Positions 17,983 to 26,945 of a DNA stretch of 64,000 nucleotides are shown here, in pieces. This DNA is from Clostridium sp. DSM 17811 (GTDB lineage Bacteria > Bacillota > Clostridia > Clostridiales > Clostridiaceae): positions 1-64,000 of the forward strand of contig NZ_JAHLDU010000015.1 in the NCBI RefSeq assembly GCF_018861905.1, written 5' to 3'. Position 1 is the first letter of the stretch; each line of letters opens with the position of its first letter. Made by a program: the position numbers and the translations under genes. A model generated the notes under the pieces. The model was not told the origin of the DNA. It ran no database searches and worked only from the letters and a program-made list of their open reading frames with translations.

Positions 17983-20913
17983 ATGGAGTTTAAAATTGGA
18001 GATATATACCATGGTTTTAAGTTAATTGAGGAAAAAAACATAGAAGAGTTAAATTCAGTAACAAGAGTATTTGAGCATGTGAAAAGTGGAGCAAGATTAC
18101 TTCATATAGAAAATGATGATGATAATAAGGTTTTTTCTATAGGATTTAGAACACCACCTAAAAATAATAATGGTCTTCCACATATACTAGAACATTCAGT
18201 GCTATGTGGCTCTAGAAAGTTTCCTACAAAGGAGCCTTTTGTTGAATTAATAAAAGGATCTTTAAATACATTTCTAAATGCTATGACTTTTTCAGATAAA
18301 ACAATATATCCTTTAGCGAGTAAAAATGAAAAAGATTTTGTTAATCTCATGGATGTGTATTTGGATGCTGTTTTTTATCCGAATCTATATTCACAACCAG
18401 AAATATTAATGCAAGAGGGTTGGCATTATGAATTAGAAAACAAGGAAGATAAACTAACATACAAAGGTGTAGTTTATAATGAGATGAAAGGCGCATTCTC
18501 ATCTCCGGAAGGGTCTCTTATGCGTAAAATTCAGGAATCCTTATTTCCTGACACTTCTTATGGCGTGGAATCTGGAGGAGATCCAGAATTTATACCGGAT
18601 TTAACGCAGGAGGAATTTACAGAGTTCCATAAAAAATATTATCATCCATCTAATAGTTATATATTCTTATATGGCGATGGAAATATTGAAGAGCAATTAC
18701 AATTCATAAGTGAGAAATATTTAAACAATTTCGATAGAATTCAGATTGATTCAGCAATTATGCTACAAAAACCATTTAGTAAAATGGAAGAAGTTAAGAT
18801 GGATTATCCTATTTCTTGTGATGATGAGGAGGAAGGAAAAACATTCTTAAGTTTAAATTTTGTATCAGGAGATAATATTAGTCAGCCAGAAATGCATTTA
18901 GCTCTTGAAATTCTAGAATACTTATTGTTAGAAAGTGCTGCAGCGCCTTTGAAGAAAGCACTTGTGGATGCAGAGATTGGTAAAGATGTATTTGGAAGTT
19001 TTGATAATAGTATATTACAACCTGTGTTCAGTATAGTAGTAAAAAACTCTAATGAAAGTGAAAAAGAAAAATTCAAGGAAGTTGTATTTACAACTTTAAA
19101 GAATTTAGTTAAAGATGGAATAGATAAAAAACTAATAGAAGCATGTATAAATATTACTGAATTTAAGCTACGCGAAGCTGATTTGGGTGGTTTTCCAAAA
19201 GGTTTATTTTATTATATAACTAGTATGGATAGTTGGCTTTATGACAAAGACCCAACTATGCATTTAGAATATGAAAGTTATTTAAGTAAAATAAAAGCTG
19301 CACTAACTACAAATTACTTTGAAAAACTTATAGAAAAGTATCTTATTAATAATACCCATAGTTCTATGGTTATTTTGAATGGTAAAAAAGGCCTTGCAGA
19401 GAAAAAGTCTAAGGTAACAGAAGAAAAATTAGAAAAGTACAAAGCAAGTCTCTCAGAAAAACAAGTAGAAGAAATTGTGAAGAGTACAAAAGATCTTAAA
19501 GAAAGACAAATGACACCAGACCCCGTGGAAGTTCTTGAAACTATTCCTTTACTTGAACTTTCAGATATTGAAAAAAGGGTAGAACATTTACCTTTAAAGG
19601 TAAATGATGAACATGGAGTGAAAGTCTTATCTCATAATATTTTTACTAATAAAATTGCTTATATAAATATATTATTTGATGCTAAAAAAGTAGATTTAGA
19701 GTTAATACCTTATGTAACCTTATTATCAACTATTTTAGGAAGAGTAAGTACGCAAAATACCAATTACTCTGATTTATCTAATGAAGTTAATATTCATACG
19801 GGGGGCATTCATTTTACTACAGATGTATATGGCGAAAATGAAAATTTTGAAAAATACAATCCTAAGTTAGTAGTAAAAAGTAAAGCGTTAATCTCGAGTA
19901 TTCCTAAATTATTCGATATTATAGCAGAAATAATTAGTCTTACTAAATTTGATGAAAAGAAACGTTTGAAGGAGTTAATTCAACAATTAAAATCAAGGTA
20001 TGAAATGAAGATTCTTGATAGAGGGCATATGGTAGCAGCTGGAAGGATTACATCCTACTTTTCTCCAGCCTCAGCTTATATTGAAAAAACTACAGGAATA
20101 GCATTTTATAAATTTTTAAATGAGATTGAACTAGATTTTGATAATAAAGCAGATGAAATCATAAAAAATTTAAATAAGGTTTCAAAGATTATATTTAATA
20201 AAAATAATCTCATAATAAGTGTTACAGGAGAAAAAGATATATATAACGCATTTGCAAAGGAGTTACCTAAGGTTACAAGTATCTTAGAAGATGAAAAATT
20301 ACCAGATGCTAAGTATGATTTTGTTTTGAGTAAAGATAATGAAGGATTACTGACTTCATCGGATGTTCAGTATGTAGCTAAAGGCTATAATTTCATTAAG
20401 AAAGGTTATGCTTATTCAGGTAAGATGTTAGTACTTAAGACAATAGCAAGTCTCGATTATTTATGGAACAGAGTTCGTGTGCAAGGTGGAGCATATGGAG
20501 GATTTGCAAACATAGCTAGAAGTGGTAACATAGTATTTGTGTCTTATAGAGATCCAAATGTAAAAGAAACTTTAAAAGCATACGACGGAATATGTGAGTA
20601 TATAGAAAACTTTGAAGCATCAGATAGGGAAATGACCAAATATATTATAGGCACAATTAGTGATCTTGATTCACCATTAACACCTTCTATGAAGGGTGAA
20701 CGGGCTACTGCATATTATATAAGAGGTATCACGCAGGAGCAAAGACAAAAGGAGCGAGAAGAGGTATTAAGTACAAATGCCGATGATATTAAGTCTTTTA
20801 AAACATTGCTTTCTGATATTATAAATGAAAATTGTTTTTGTGTACTCGGAAATGAAACAAAAATTAAAGATAATAAAGACATATTTACTAATTTAGTAAA
20901 TGTATTTAAATAA
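17983..20913 (+). CDS. M16C-family zinc metallopeptidase (presequence-protease/falcilysin type)
   Basis: The 976-residue enzyme of the insulinase superfamily digests short peptides inside a large closable chamber. It carries the inverted zinc motif HILEH at 67-71, with the distal glutamate expected in the EKDFVNLMDVYLDAV region. The two-half organisation (catalytic N half, non-catalytic C half joined by a helical hairpin around 480-520) and the length match M16C. The ATG follows AGGAGGAG. It has no signal peptide, so it probably clears peptides in the cytoplasm. A strong terminator follows. Confidence 0.93.
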   Translation: MEFKIGDIYHGFKLIEEKNIEELNSVTRVFEHVKSGARLLHIENDDDNKVFSIGFRTPPKNNNGLPHILEHSVLCGSRKFPTKEPFVELIKGSLNTFLNAMTFSDKTIYPLASKNEKDFVNLMDVYLDAVFYPNLYSQPEILMQEGWHYELENKEDKLTYKGVVYNEMKGAFSSPEGSLMRKIQESLFPDTSYGVESGGDPEFIPDLTQEEFTEFHKKYYHPSNSYIFLYGDGNIEEQLQFISEKYLNNFDRIQIDSAIMLQKPFSKMEEVKMDYPISCDDEEEGKTFLSLNFVSGDNISQPEMHLALEILEYLLLESAAAPLKKALVDAEIGKDVFGSFDNSILQPVFSIVVKNSNESEKEKFKEVVFTTLKNLVKDGIDKKLIEACINITEFKLREADLGGFPKGLFYYITSMDSWLYDKDPTMHLEYESYLSKIKAALTTNYFEKLIEKYLINNTHSSMVILNGKKGLAEKKSKVTEEKLEKYKASLSEKQVEEIVKSTKDLKERQMTPDPVEVLETIPLLELSDIEKRVEHLPLKVNDEHGVKVLSHNIFTNKIAYINILFDAKKVDLELIPYVTLLSTILGRVSTQNTNYSDLSNEVNIHTGGIHFTTDVYGENENFEKYNPKLVVKSKALISSIPKLFDIIAEIISLTKFDEKKRLKELIQQLKSRYEMKILDRGHMVAAGRITSYFSPASAYIEKTTGIAFYKFLNEIELDFDNKADEIIKNLNKVSKIIFNKNNLIISVTGEKDIYNAFAKELPKVTSILEDEKLPDAKYDFVLSKDNEGLLTSSDVQYVAKGYNFIKKGYAYSGKMLVLKTIASLDYLWNRVRVQGGAYGGFANIARSGNIVFVSYRDPNVKETLKAYDGICEYIENFEASDREMTKYIIGTISDLDSPLTPSMKGERATAYYIRGITQEQRQKEREEVLSTNADDIKSFKTLLSDIINENCFCVLGNETKIKDNKDIFTNLVNVFK

Positions 20914-20937
20914 GGTGCCTTTTGGCACCTTTTTTTC
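20912..20937 (+). terminator. terminator after the M16C peptidase
   Basis: AAGGTGCC, TTTT, GGCACCTT and then a T tract form a perfect 8-bp stem; the left arm overlaps the stop codon. Confidence 0.93.
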
Positions 20938-20944
20938 AAAGAAA

Positions 20945-20971
20945 GGTGCCACCCACGTGGTAAGTGGCATC
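20945..20971 (+). repeat. short palindromic repeat, copy 1
   Basis: A 27-bp sequence starting GGTGCCACCC whose two ends (GGTGCCAC and GTGGCATC) can pair into a hairpin. A near-identical copy in reverse orientation lies at 21958-21984, so the pair brackets the dehydrogenase gene. Confidence 0.65.
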
Positions 20972-20993
20972 TTTTCTTAAAAGGAGGATATAC

Positions 20994-21941
20994 ATGGCGA
21001 TTAAGACGCTTTTCACATATAACTATGGCGGGAAAAAAAGGAAAGATATAGAAGCTTTTGGGTATGATATAAAGGTGATTTCAGAGGGAAATCTAATTTA
21101 TAATGAAGAACTTGCTGATATAGAAGTTTTAGTTTGTTATGATCCTTTTAAGACTCTTGATATAAAAAAAATGAAGAAACTAAAATGGATTCAATTATCG
21201 AGCATTGGAATTGACCAATTGCCATTAGAGTATGTTAAAAAGAGTTCTATTATAGTTACAAATAATAAAGGTGGATACAGTATTCCTATGGGGGAGTGGA
21301 TTGTGTTAAAAACCCTTGAGATGCTAAAAAATAGTAAAAAATTATATAAAAATCAAGTCGATAAAAAGTGGAAAATGGATACAAGTCTCCTTGAGCTATA
21401 TGGCAAAACTATAGGATTTATAGGTACAGGTACAATAGCTAATGAAGCGGCTAAGCGATTTCAAGGATTTGGGGTAACTATCCTAGGCGTAAATACAAGT
21501 GGACACGATGCTGAATATTTTGATAGATGTTATGCTATGGATAAACTTCGTGAAATGCTTAATTTGTGTGATGTTGTTGTAGTAACCGTGCCATATACTA
21601 AATCCACACATCATTTAATTAATAAGGATATGGTTAATTCAATGAAAGATGGAACTTTTTTTATAAATGTTGCTAGAGGAAATATTGTGGACGAACATTT
21701 CCTAATTAAAAGCCTAAAGAATGGTAAACTAGCTGGTGCTGCAATAGATGTATATGAAGAGGAACCTTTAAAAGAGAATAGTGAGCTTTGGGAATTAGAT
21801 AATATTATATTAACTTCTCATAATTCATGGATTTCGCAGATGAGAAATGAGCGAAGGTTTGAGACTATATATGAAAATATGAAAAGATATATAATTAGTG
21901 AAAAGCTAGTAAATGTTGTAGATTTAAATAAGGGATATTAA
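20994..21941 (+). CDS. D-isomer-specific 2-hydroxyacid dehydrogenase family protein
   Basis: An NAD(P)-dependent oxidoreductase of the phosphoglycerate/D-lactate dehydrogenase superfamily. I start at ATG 20994 after AAAGGAGG; the frame extends to a GTG at 20964 without a site. The 315 residues have a Rossmann core with GFIGTGTIA near 137-145 and the catalytic Arg in NVARGNIVD. An acidic residue lies in DVYEEEP, and His is in LTSHNSW, where most relatives have PH-x-AG/W. The first domain is short and Lys-rich. Substrate cannot be assigned; D-lactate or a broad 2-ketoacid is possible. It sits between two copies of a short repeat and upstream of cinA. Confidence 0.88.
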   Translation: MAIKTLFTYNYGGKKRKDIEAFGYDIKVISEGNLIYNEELADIEVLVCYDPFKTLDIKKMKKLKWIQLSSIGIDQLPLEYVKKSSIIVTNNKGGYSIPMGEWIVLKTLEMLKNSKKLYKNQVDKKWKMDTSLLELYGKTIGFIGTGTIANEAAKRFQGFGVTILGVNTSGHDAEYFDRCYAMDKLREMLNLCDVVVVTVPYTKSTHHLINKDMVNSMKDGTFFINVARGNIVDEHFLIKSLKNGKLAGAAIDVYEEEPLKENSELWELDNIILTSHNSWISQMRNERRFETIYENMKRYIISEKLVNVVDLNKGY

Positions 21942-21957
21942 ATTATACAAATATTCA

Positions 21958-21984
21958 GATGACACTTGCCATGTAGGTGGCACC
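21958..21984 (-). repeat. short palindromic repeat, copy 2 (inverted)
   Basis: The 27 bases ending GTAGGTGGCACC match the reverse complement of 20945-20971 at 23 of 27 positions by eye. The copy lies just ahead of the cinA ribosome site. Confidence 0.65.
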
Positions 21985-22001
21985 AATAGGAGGAAATAAT
22001 T

Positions 22002-23234
22002 ATGAAAGCGGAAATATTAGCAGTGGGCACAGAAATATTACTAGGGGATATAGTAAACACAAATGCGCAATATATTGCTAAGAGATTAGCGGATCTTGGA
22101 ATATCAGTATACCATCAGTCAGTAGTTGGAGATAATCCACAAAGACTTTTAGAGGCATATAGATTAGCTTTTACTAGAGCTGATTTAGTTATAACTACTG
22201 GCGGGCTTGGACCTACGAAGGATGATTTAACTAAGGAGGTAGCTTTTGAGTATTTTGGAAAGAAAAGTGTGGTTCATGAAGCTTCTTTAAAAGTTATTGA
22301 GGATTATTTTAAAAAGTCCAATAGGGTAATGGTAGAAAGTAATAAGAAACAGGCATATTTTCCAGTGGACGTAGTAATACTTCCTAACAATAATGGGACA
22401 GCACCAGGATGTATAATAGAAGAAAACAAAAATATTGTTGCACTTTTACCTGGACCGCCTTGGGAAATGAAACCTATGTTTGAGGAGAGTGTGGTTCCAT
22501 ACCTTAGAAAGTTCGAGCAAGGTGTATTAGTTTCAAAGGTATTAAGAGTTATTGGAGTGGGAGAGAGTAGCGCTGCAGAAATGATAGAAGATATATTGGA
22601 CACGCAAACTAATCCGACGGTTGCCCCTTATGCTAAAGAAGGAGAAGTTACCTTTAGAATTACATCAAAGGCTAATACTTATGATGAAGGCATAAAACTT
22701 ATGGAGCCTATGGAAGCTAAAATACGTAGTAGACTTGGGAATGATAACATTTATGGTGAAGGAGATGTAACTTTAGAAAGTGTACTTTGTGAAATGTTAG
22801 TTAACAAAAAGCTAACTATAGCAACTGCTGAGTCTTGCACAGGAGGAATGGTTGCAGCAGCGCTTATAAGTTACCCTGGAATATCCTCTGTATTTATGGA
22901 GGGGGCAGTAACTTATACTAATGATGCTAAAATTAATAGATTAGGAGTTAAAAAAGAAACCTTAGATAAGTATGGTGCAGTAAGTAGTGAAGTTGCAGCA
23001 GAAATGGCGTTAGGGATAGCAAAAACTGCGGGTACTAATATTGGAATATCAACTACTGGAATTGCGGGGCCTGGTGGTGGAAGTGATGAAAAACCTGTAG
23101 GTCTTGTATATGTAGGATTATATATTAATGGTCAAGTTAAAACGAAGATGCTTAAATTGTCAGGTGATAGGCAAAAGGTGCGCGAAAGAGCGACTAAGCA
23201 TTTACTAGACTGGGTTCGGAGAGAGTTATTATAA
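22002..23234 (+). CDS. cinA: CinA family protein (NMN deamidase / competence-damage inducible protein)
   Basis: The 410-residue two-domain protein has an N-terminal MoCF-like (COG1058) domain with AVGTEILLGDIVNTN and TTGGLGPTKDD, an ADP-ribose pyrophosphatase fold. The C-terminal CinA/PncC domain has TAESCTGG and STTGIAGPGGGSDEKPVG, which in PncC deamidates NMN for pyridine-nucleotide salvage. The ATG follows AGGAGG. In many Firmicutes cinA precedes recA; that partner is absent here. It ends in a bidirectional terminator facing ferritin. Confidence 0.95.
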   Translation: MKAEILAVGTEILLGDIVNTNAQYIAKRLADLGISVYHQSVVGDNPQRLLEAYRLAFTRADLVITTGGLGPTKDDLTKEVAFEYFGKKSVVHEASLKVIEDYFKKSNRVMVESNKKQAYFPVDVVILPNNNGTAPGCIIEENKNIVALLPGPPWEMKPMFEESVVPYLRKFEQGVLVSKVLRVIGVGESSAAEMIEDILDTQTNPTVAPYAKEGEVTFRITSKANTYDEGIKLMEPMEAKIRSRLGNDNIYGEGDVTLESVLCEMLVNKKLTIATAESCTGGMVAAALISYPGISSVFMEGAVTYTNDAKINRLGVKKETLDKYGAVSSEVAAEMALGIAKTAGTNIGISTTGIAGPGGGSDEKPVGLVYVGLYINGQVKTKMLKLSGDRQKVRERATKHLLDWVRRELL

Positions 23235-23270
23235 TGTAATTGATTATATATATGGATAATAAAAAGGTAT

Positions 23271-23312
23271 AGACGTAAAAAAAACAGGTATTTATACCTG
23301 TTTTTTACGTCT
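23271..23312. terminator. bidirectional terminator between cinA and ferritin
   Basis: A long stem with core ACAGGTA-TTTA-TACCTGT is extended by A-T pairs and AGACGT/ACGTCT, giving runs of T on both strands. Confidence 0.88.
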
Positions 23313-23361
23313 AGATTACAATTATATTAAAATATATGTTATTTTTATTAATATATATAGA

Positions 23362-23871
23362 TTATTTAGTAACAGGCGGAACGAAAACTTTTGTTGCGAG
23401 TTCGTTATCAAGCATATAAATACTTGTTGGGTCATCGTTAATTCTTCCAAGTTTTTTTATAAGACTATTGAAAGTAGCTTCTTCTTCCACTTGCTCATCA
23501 ATAAACCACTTAAGTAAGCTTATAGTTGCATGTTCTCTTTCATCAGTTGCAATGTCTGTAAGATTATAAATTTTGCTTGTTACAATTTTCTCATGTGAGT
23601 ATGCAATTTTAAAAGCATCAAGGAGAGATTTATAATCGTTTTTAGGATTAGGCATTCCTTCTAGAGTTACACGTCCATTCATTTCATTTATATAGTTATA
23701 AAATTTCATAGCATGGAATTTTTCTTCCTCGGCTTGTACTTTAAAGAAATTAGAAAATCCGTCAAAATCCTCAGCAGCGCAATAAGCTGCCATAGCTAAA
23801 TAAAGGTGTGCAGAGTAAAATTCAAAATTCATTTGTTTGTTTAGTTCAGTGAACAATCTTTCGCTTATCAT
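23362..23871 (-). CDS. ftnA: non-haem ferritin (iron storage)
   Basis: Ferritin oxidises Fe(II) and stores it as mineral in a 24-mer shell, also limiting oxidative stress. I start at ATG 23871 (AGGAGGATTATT before it), giving 169 residues; the frame extends 15 codons upstream without a ribosome site. Ferroxidase residues are in place: Glu17 in NFEFYS, Glu and His in EEEKFHAM (about 50-53), Glu near 94 in SHEKIV, and Gln/Glu in DEQVEEE near 127-130. Haem-binding bacterioferritin is unlikely. It is monocistronic; an imperfect TAATAAT-rich dyad lies upstream near 23935-23975, but no clear Fur or PerR box. Confidence 0.95.
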   Translation of the reverse strand: MISERLFTELNKQMNFEFYSAHLYLAMAAYCAAEDFDGFSNFFKVQAEEEKFHAMKFYNYINEMNGRVTLEGMPNPKNDYKSLLDAFKIAYSHEKIVTSKIYNLTDIATDEREHATISLLKWFIDEQVEEEATFNSLIKKLGRINDDPTSIYMLDNELATKVFVPPVTK

Positions 23872-24071
23872 AATAATCCTCCTAGTATTTCGAGGGTAGT
23901 ATAAAACAATAATCATACCCTTAGAAATGTTAATTAGTAATAATGAATATTATTGTTTAAATGGTAATAATCATTTTTAATTAATTATAAATATTAAACA
24001 ATATCTATATTATACACCATATATTTTCTTGTAGACAATAGTTATATAATATATTAATATTTAGTAATAAT

Positions 24072-25265
24072 TTAAGGTAATAATTTCTCTAAATCTATAA
24101 TGCCTGCACCTTGCATATATTTTGGAAAGTTTATTAAATTTGAAGATATCTTTAGTAATGCTAGTATATCTTTGAAACATAAATCCTTATTGTTTTCATA
24201 AAGGAGAGCGCATATACCACTTACAAAGGCAGCAGAGCAGGAAGTTCCTGTGTAGGTTGTATATAAATTAGCAATGCCATGCGGATAAAGCTTTATACCA
24301 TTTTTTTCAGAGATGAATTGTGTGTCGGATATCAAAGAACAAATATCAACGCAGGCAGCAATTAAATTTGGTTTATCAAGTTTATGAAAAGGACCACATG
24401 ATGAATATTCATATATGATAGGGGCTTTAAGGCTATCATAACCGCCTACAGTTATACAGTTATTAAGCGTAGATATACCTCGGATTGAACTCTTAACATT
24501 TTTATTACTTCCACTAGGTACTATTACCACAAGGCCTTTTGATACTGCTAAATCGAAAAGTTTCGCGAACAAAGAAAGCACAAATTCATTAGTTTCTAGA
24601 GTTTCAAAAGGGAGGCAAATGATTTTAATATTGAAGTCGTTACTTTCATTAATTAGAGTTTCAAGTGAAAATAAAATATCCGATATAAACCCCTTACCTA
24701 GCTTATTGAATGCTTTAATAACATAAAGATGACTATTTTGTGCAACGCCTTTGTACATACCCTTTGAAGCATAACCACTAGCACAAATAAGTCCACTCAT
24801 AAAGGTGCCGTGACCATTATCATCATAAGGATAGTTTAAATTATTAACTACATCTATAAATTTTTTAATCTTATTATTAGGATTTAGTAGATCATAATGC
24901 GGGTATACACCGCTATCAATTATTCCAACGCCGATACCGTTTCCAGTTAAGTCATAATTACTTTGGAAGGAAACACCATTAGACGCTAGGACGCTACTGC
25001 CACATAAATGCGCATAGCAATCAAAGGTTATATATGTTACCTGCGGATATTCTAGCAGCCTATCAATAACCCTTGAGGTTAAAATAGCACAAATGCAATT
25101 TATAGAGGAAATATGACGTAGAATATCGCATTTTAGTGATTTTATCTTATTAACGGTTTTATTTTCGAGAGATTTACAATGTATTATTACCCTATAATTG
25201 TCATATAGGTTGTTTAATAAAGCGTGTTTGAGAGATGGATCCAACTTGTTTTTGAAGGAAAACAT
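24072..25265 (-). CDS. S8 (subtilisin-like) serine peptidase without signal peptide
   Basis: The 397-residue protease has the complete triad: Asp117 in GIIDSGV, His152 in DDNGHGTFMSG and Ser342 in TGTSCSAAFVSG. Residues 24-85 look like an I9-type propeptide. There is no signal peptide or membrane segment, so it acts inside the cell or in the spore, as intracellular subtilisins and Csp germination proteases do. The oxyanion-site segment reads VPSGSN in place of AAGN. The ATG follows AGGAGG. It is the last gene of its strand group; no terminator was recognised downstream. Its target is unknown. Confidence 0.9.
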   Translation of the reverse strand: MFSFKNKLDPSLKHALLNNLYDNYRVIIHCKSLENKTVNKIKSLKCDILRHISSINCICAILTSRVIDRLLEYPQVTYITFDCYAHLCGSSVLASNGVSFQSNYDLTGNGIGVGIIDSGVYPHYDLLNPNNKIKKFIDVVNNLNYPYDDNGHGTFMSGLICASGYASKGMYKGVAQNSHLYVIKAFNKLGKGFISDILFSLETLINESNDFNIKIICLPFETLETNEFVLSLFAKLFDLAVSKGLVVIVPSGSNKNVKSSIRGISTLNNCITVGGYDSLKAPIIYEYSSCGPFHKLDKPNLIAACVDICSLISDTQFISEKNGIKLYPHGIANLYTTYTGTSCSAAFVSGICALLYENNKDLCFKDILALLKISSNLINFPKYMQGAGIIDLEKLLP

Positions 25266-25385
25266 GTATGCCTCCTAATGTATTGTTGCACTATTATAGT
25301 ATATGCAAATTTTTAAGATATGTTAATAAAAAAGAAAAGTATTATCAACAAAGAGGTAAAAGTAAATAAAATTATAAAAAAATAA

Positions 25386-25404
25386 AAAGGGTGTATTACC
25401 CTTT
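25386..25404 (-). terminator. terminator of the ydcZ-like gene
   Basis: AAAGGGT, five bases and ACCCTTT, followed on the minus strand by TTTTTATTTTTTT. It overlaps the stop codon of the transporter gene. Confidence 0.8.
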
Positions 25405-25824
25405 CCACTTAAATATTATTATACCTAAAATCATTATGCCAACGCCTAGAAATTTAGAAATTCCAAACCTAAGCTGTGTAGCTCCAAATAATCCAAATCT
25501 ATCAATTATACCAGCAGCAAGTAGTTGAGCAACTAATATAATTGCAATAGAACAAGTTGGTCCCATCTTTGTTATGCCGAGCATTACAGAAAATATAATT
25601 ATGGCGCCTAAGACGCCTCCGAGCAAATAAAATTTATTTACATCTTTTATTGCTTTAAAATTACCATTTCCGGCTATAAGAAGTATTATTAAAGTCAAAA
25701 TTAAACCAGTAAATTGGACAAAAACATTAGTTTCCCATAATCCGATTTTTTCACTTACTCTTGTATTAAAAACACCTTGAAGGCTCATACAGATACCTGC
25801 GATTACAGAAAATATTATGCCCAA
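25396..25824 (-). CDS. YdcZ/DUF606-type DMT-superfamily membrane protein
   Basis: The 142-residue protein has four to five hydrophobic helices and the YdcZ marks: an N-terminal GICMSLQGVFNTRVSEKIG repeat, a central GGVLGAIIIFSV and a last helix GVGIMILGIIIF. Proteins of this family usually act as a pair or homodimer of half-size EamA-like transporters; the substrate is unknown. The start is a TTG (GGAGTGTGAT upstream; an in-frame stop precedes it). It follows the dUTPase-like gene at 58 bases, so the two may be co-transcribed. Confidence 0.85.
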   Translation of the reverse strand: MGIIFSVIAGICMSLQGVFNTRVSEKIGLWETNVFVQFTGLILTLIILLIAGNGNFKAIKDVNKFYLLGGVLGAIIIFSVMLGITKMGPTCSIAIILVAQLLAAGIIDRFGLFGATQLRFGISKFLGVGIMILGIIIFKWKG

Positions 25825-25882
25825 TTACAATCACACTCCTTTAATATAGCTTACCCAGAATGTTTTGTAATATTAAAATATT

Positions 25883-26368
25883 TTAGTATCCATTATCTTG
25901 TCTTTCATGGTTAATCTTATTTTTATAAAAATATCCATTTTCAATATCTTCTTCAGAAAAACCTAGACTTTGACCTAAACTTAAAAAGTCATTAAAGATA
26001 CTTAAATAGTTATCTAAGGAAGAAGAAGTTGCAAAATTCGATATTGTTATATATAAATTTAAAAACTGCGTTGACAATTCGCAGGTTATATTTTTTATGT
26101 TTAGGGTGACATTTTGAAAACTTTTCTCAAGTCCTAAGCTTAAAATAAAGTGGAGACAATCAATGTATTCTTCAAGAATTATATCTTTAGTCGATGATGC
26201 TTTTGTACTCCAAAATTTAAAACAACGAGTTTCATTTGCGAGTTCACCGAGTTCTACTTGAAGGGAAAGTATCTTTTTGTTAAATAAGGGTACGCCTTCA
26301 AGATGATGCTGCGTTTCAATTCTATGGTCCAAAGTATTTTGCATCTGAAATAATTTATGTAAGTTCAT
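25883..26368 (-). CDS. dUTPase-like all-alpha NTP pyrophosphohydrolase
   Basis: The dimeric all-alpha (dUTPase_2/MazG superfamily) proteins cleave dUTP or related nucleotides to the monophosphate. I use ATG 26368 (GGTGG upstream), giving 161 residues and a 14-base overlap with the preceding gene; an earlier ATG at 26392 lies deeper in that gene. Magnesium-binding carboxylates are visible: VELGELANE with Glu39/Glu42, and EEYIDCLHF with Glu67/Asp70. KFW near 51-53 is typical of the phage-type dUTPase_2 group. It is translationally coupled to the active 2H phosphoesterase, suggesting a shared nucleotide or RNA-end metabolic role. Confidence 0.88.
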   Translation of the reverse strand: MNLHKLFQMQNTLDHRIETQHHLEGVPLFNKKILSLQVELGELANETRCFKFWSTKASSTKDIILEEYIDCLHFILSLGLEKSFQNVTLNIKNITCELSTQFLNLYITISNFATSSSLDNYLSIFNDFLSLGQSLGFSEEDIENGYFYKNKINHERQDNGY

Positions 26369-26906
26369 ATTTTTTAACCACCATTTCATCATTATTATTT
26401 ATAGGTTTCCAAAGCTCTACAGCATTAATTGTTATAGTTCTTTGGAAATTTTCGTCTTTAGCTAAGTTACAAGCTGCTAGATATTCGTTATTAGACCATT
26501 CTCTATCCGCGAAAGTTGTATTAGCCAGTGAAATATGTAAATTCCAATCTTCGATATGTTCTCTAACAGCAAAACCTTGTGTATTTAATATAAAATTTAT
26601 ATTCTTAGATAAATCATATATAGTACCTTTGTTATCAATATTTAAGTTTACGGATTTAAAGGGAGGGTCAAAACATATTACACCATTTAATTCAACTTCA
26701 AATTTAGTATAATCTTTAAGAATCTTTTTTAAAGAAACATCTAAATCACAAAGATTAGGATTGGTTATTATTTCTAATGTTATATGAAGTTTCGGCAAAT
26801 TTGTATCAGGTTTATACAGATTATATTTGTTGCAAAGTGATTTTTGCATAGATTCCATATATCCATAAGAAATTTCATCAAATAAGCCAACTAAGTAATA
26901 AATCAT
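26355..26906 (-). CDS. 2H phosphoesterase (2'-5' RNA ligase/LigT-like) with both His motifs
   Basis: The 183-residue protein has the two-lobed 2H fold. Its two catalytic HxT/S motifs are intact: LHITLE with His41/Thr43 and LHISLAN with His124/Ser126. Enzymes of this superfamily hydrolyse or ligate 2',3'-cyclic or 2',5' phosphodiester bonds in RNA or nucleotides; the substrate is unknown. The ATG follows AAGGAGG. The gene just upstream on the same strand is a clear paralogue lacking both histidines, and the gene downstream overlaps it and encodes a dUTPase-like protein. Together they form a three-gene operon. Confidence 0.85.
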   Translation of the reverse strand: MIYYLVGLFDEISYGYMESMQKSLCNKYNLYKPDTNLPKLHITLEIITNPNLCDLDVSLKKILKDYTKFEVELNGVICFDPPFKSVNLNIDNKGTIYDLSKNINFILNTQGFAVREHIEDWNLHISLANTTFADREWSNNEYLAACNLAKDENFQRTITINAVELWKPINNNDEMVVKKYELT

Positions 26907-26945
26907 CTTTATCCTCCTTAAACCAAAAACGTATTTCTATGGTCT

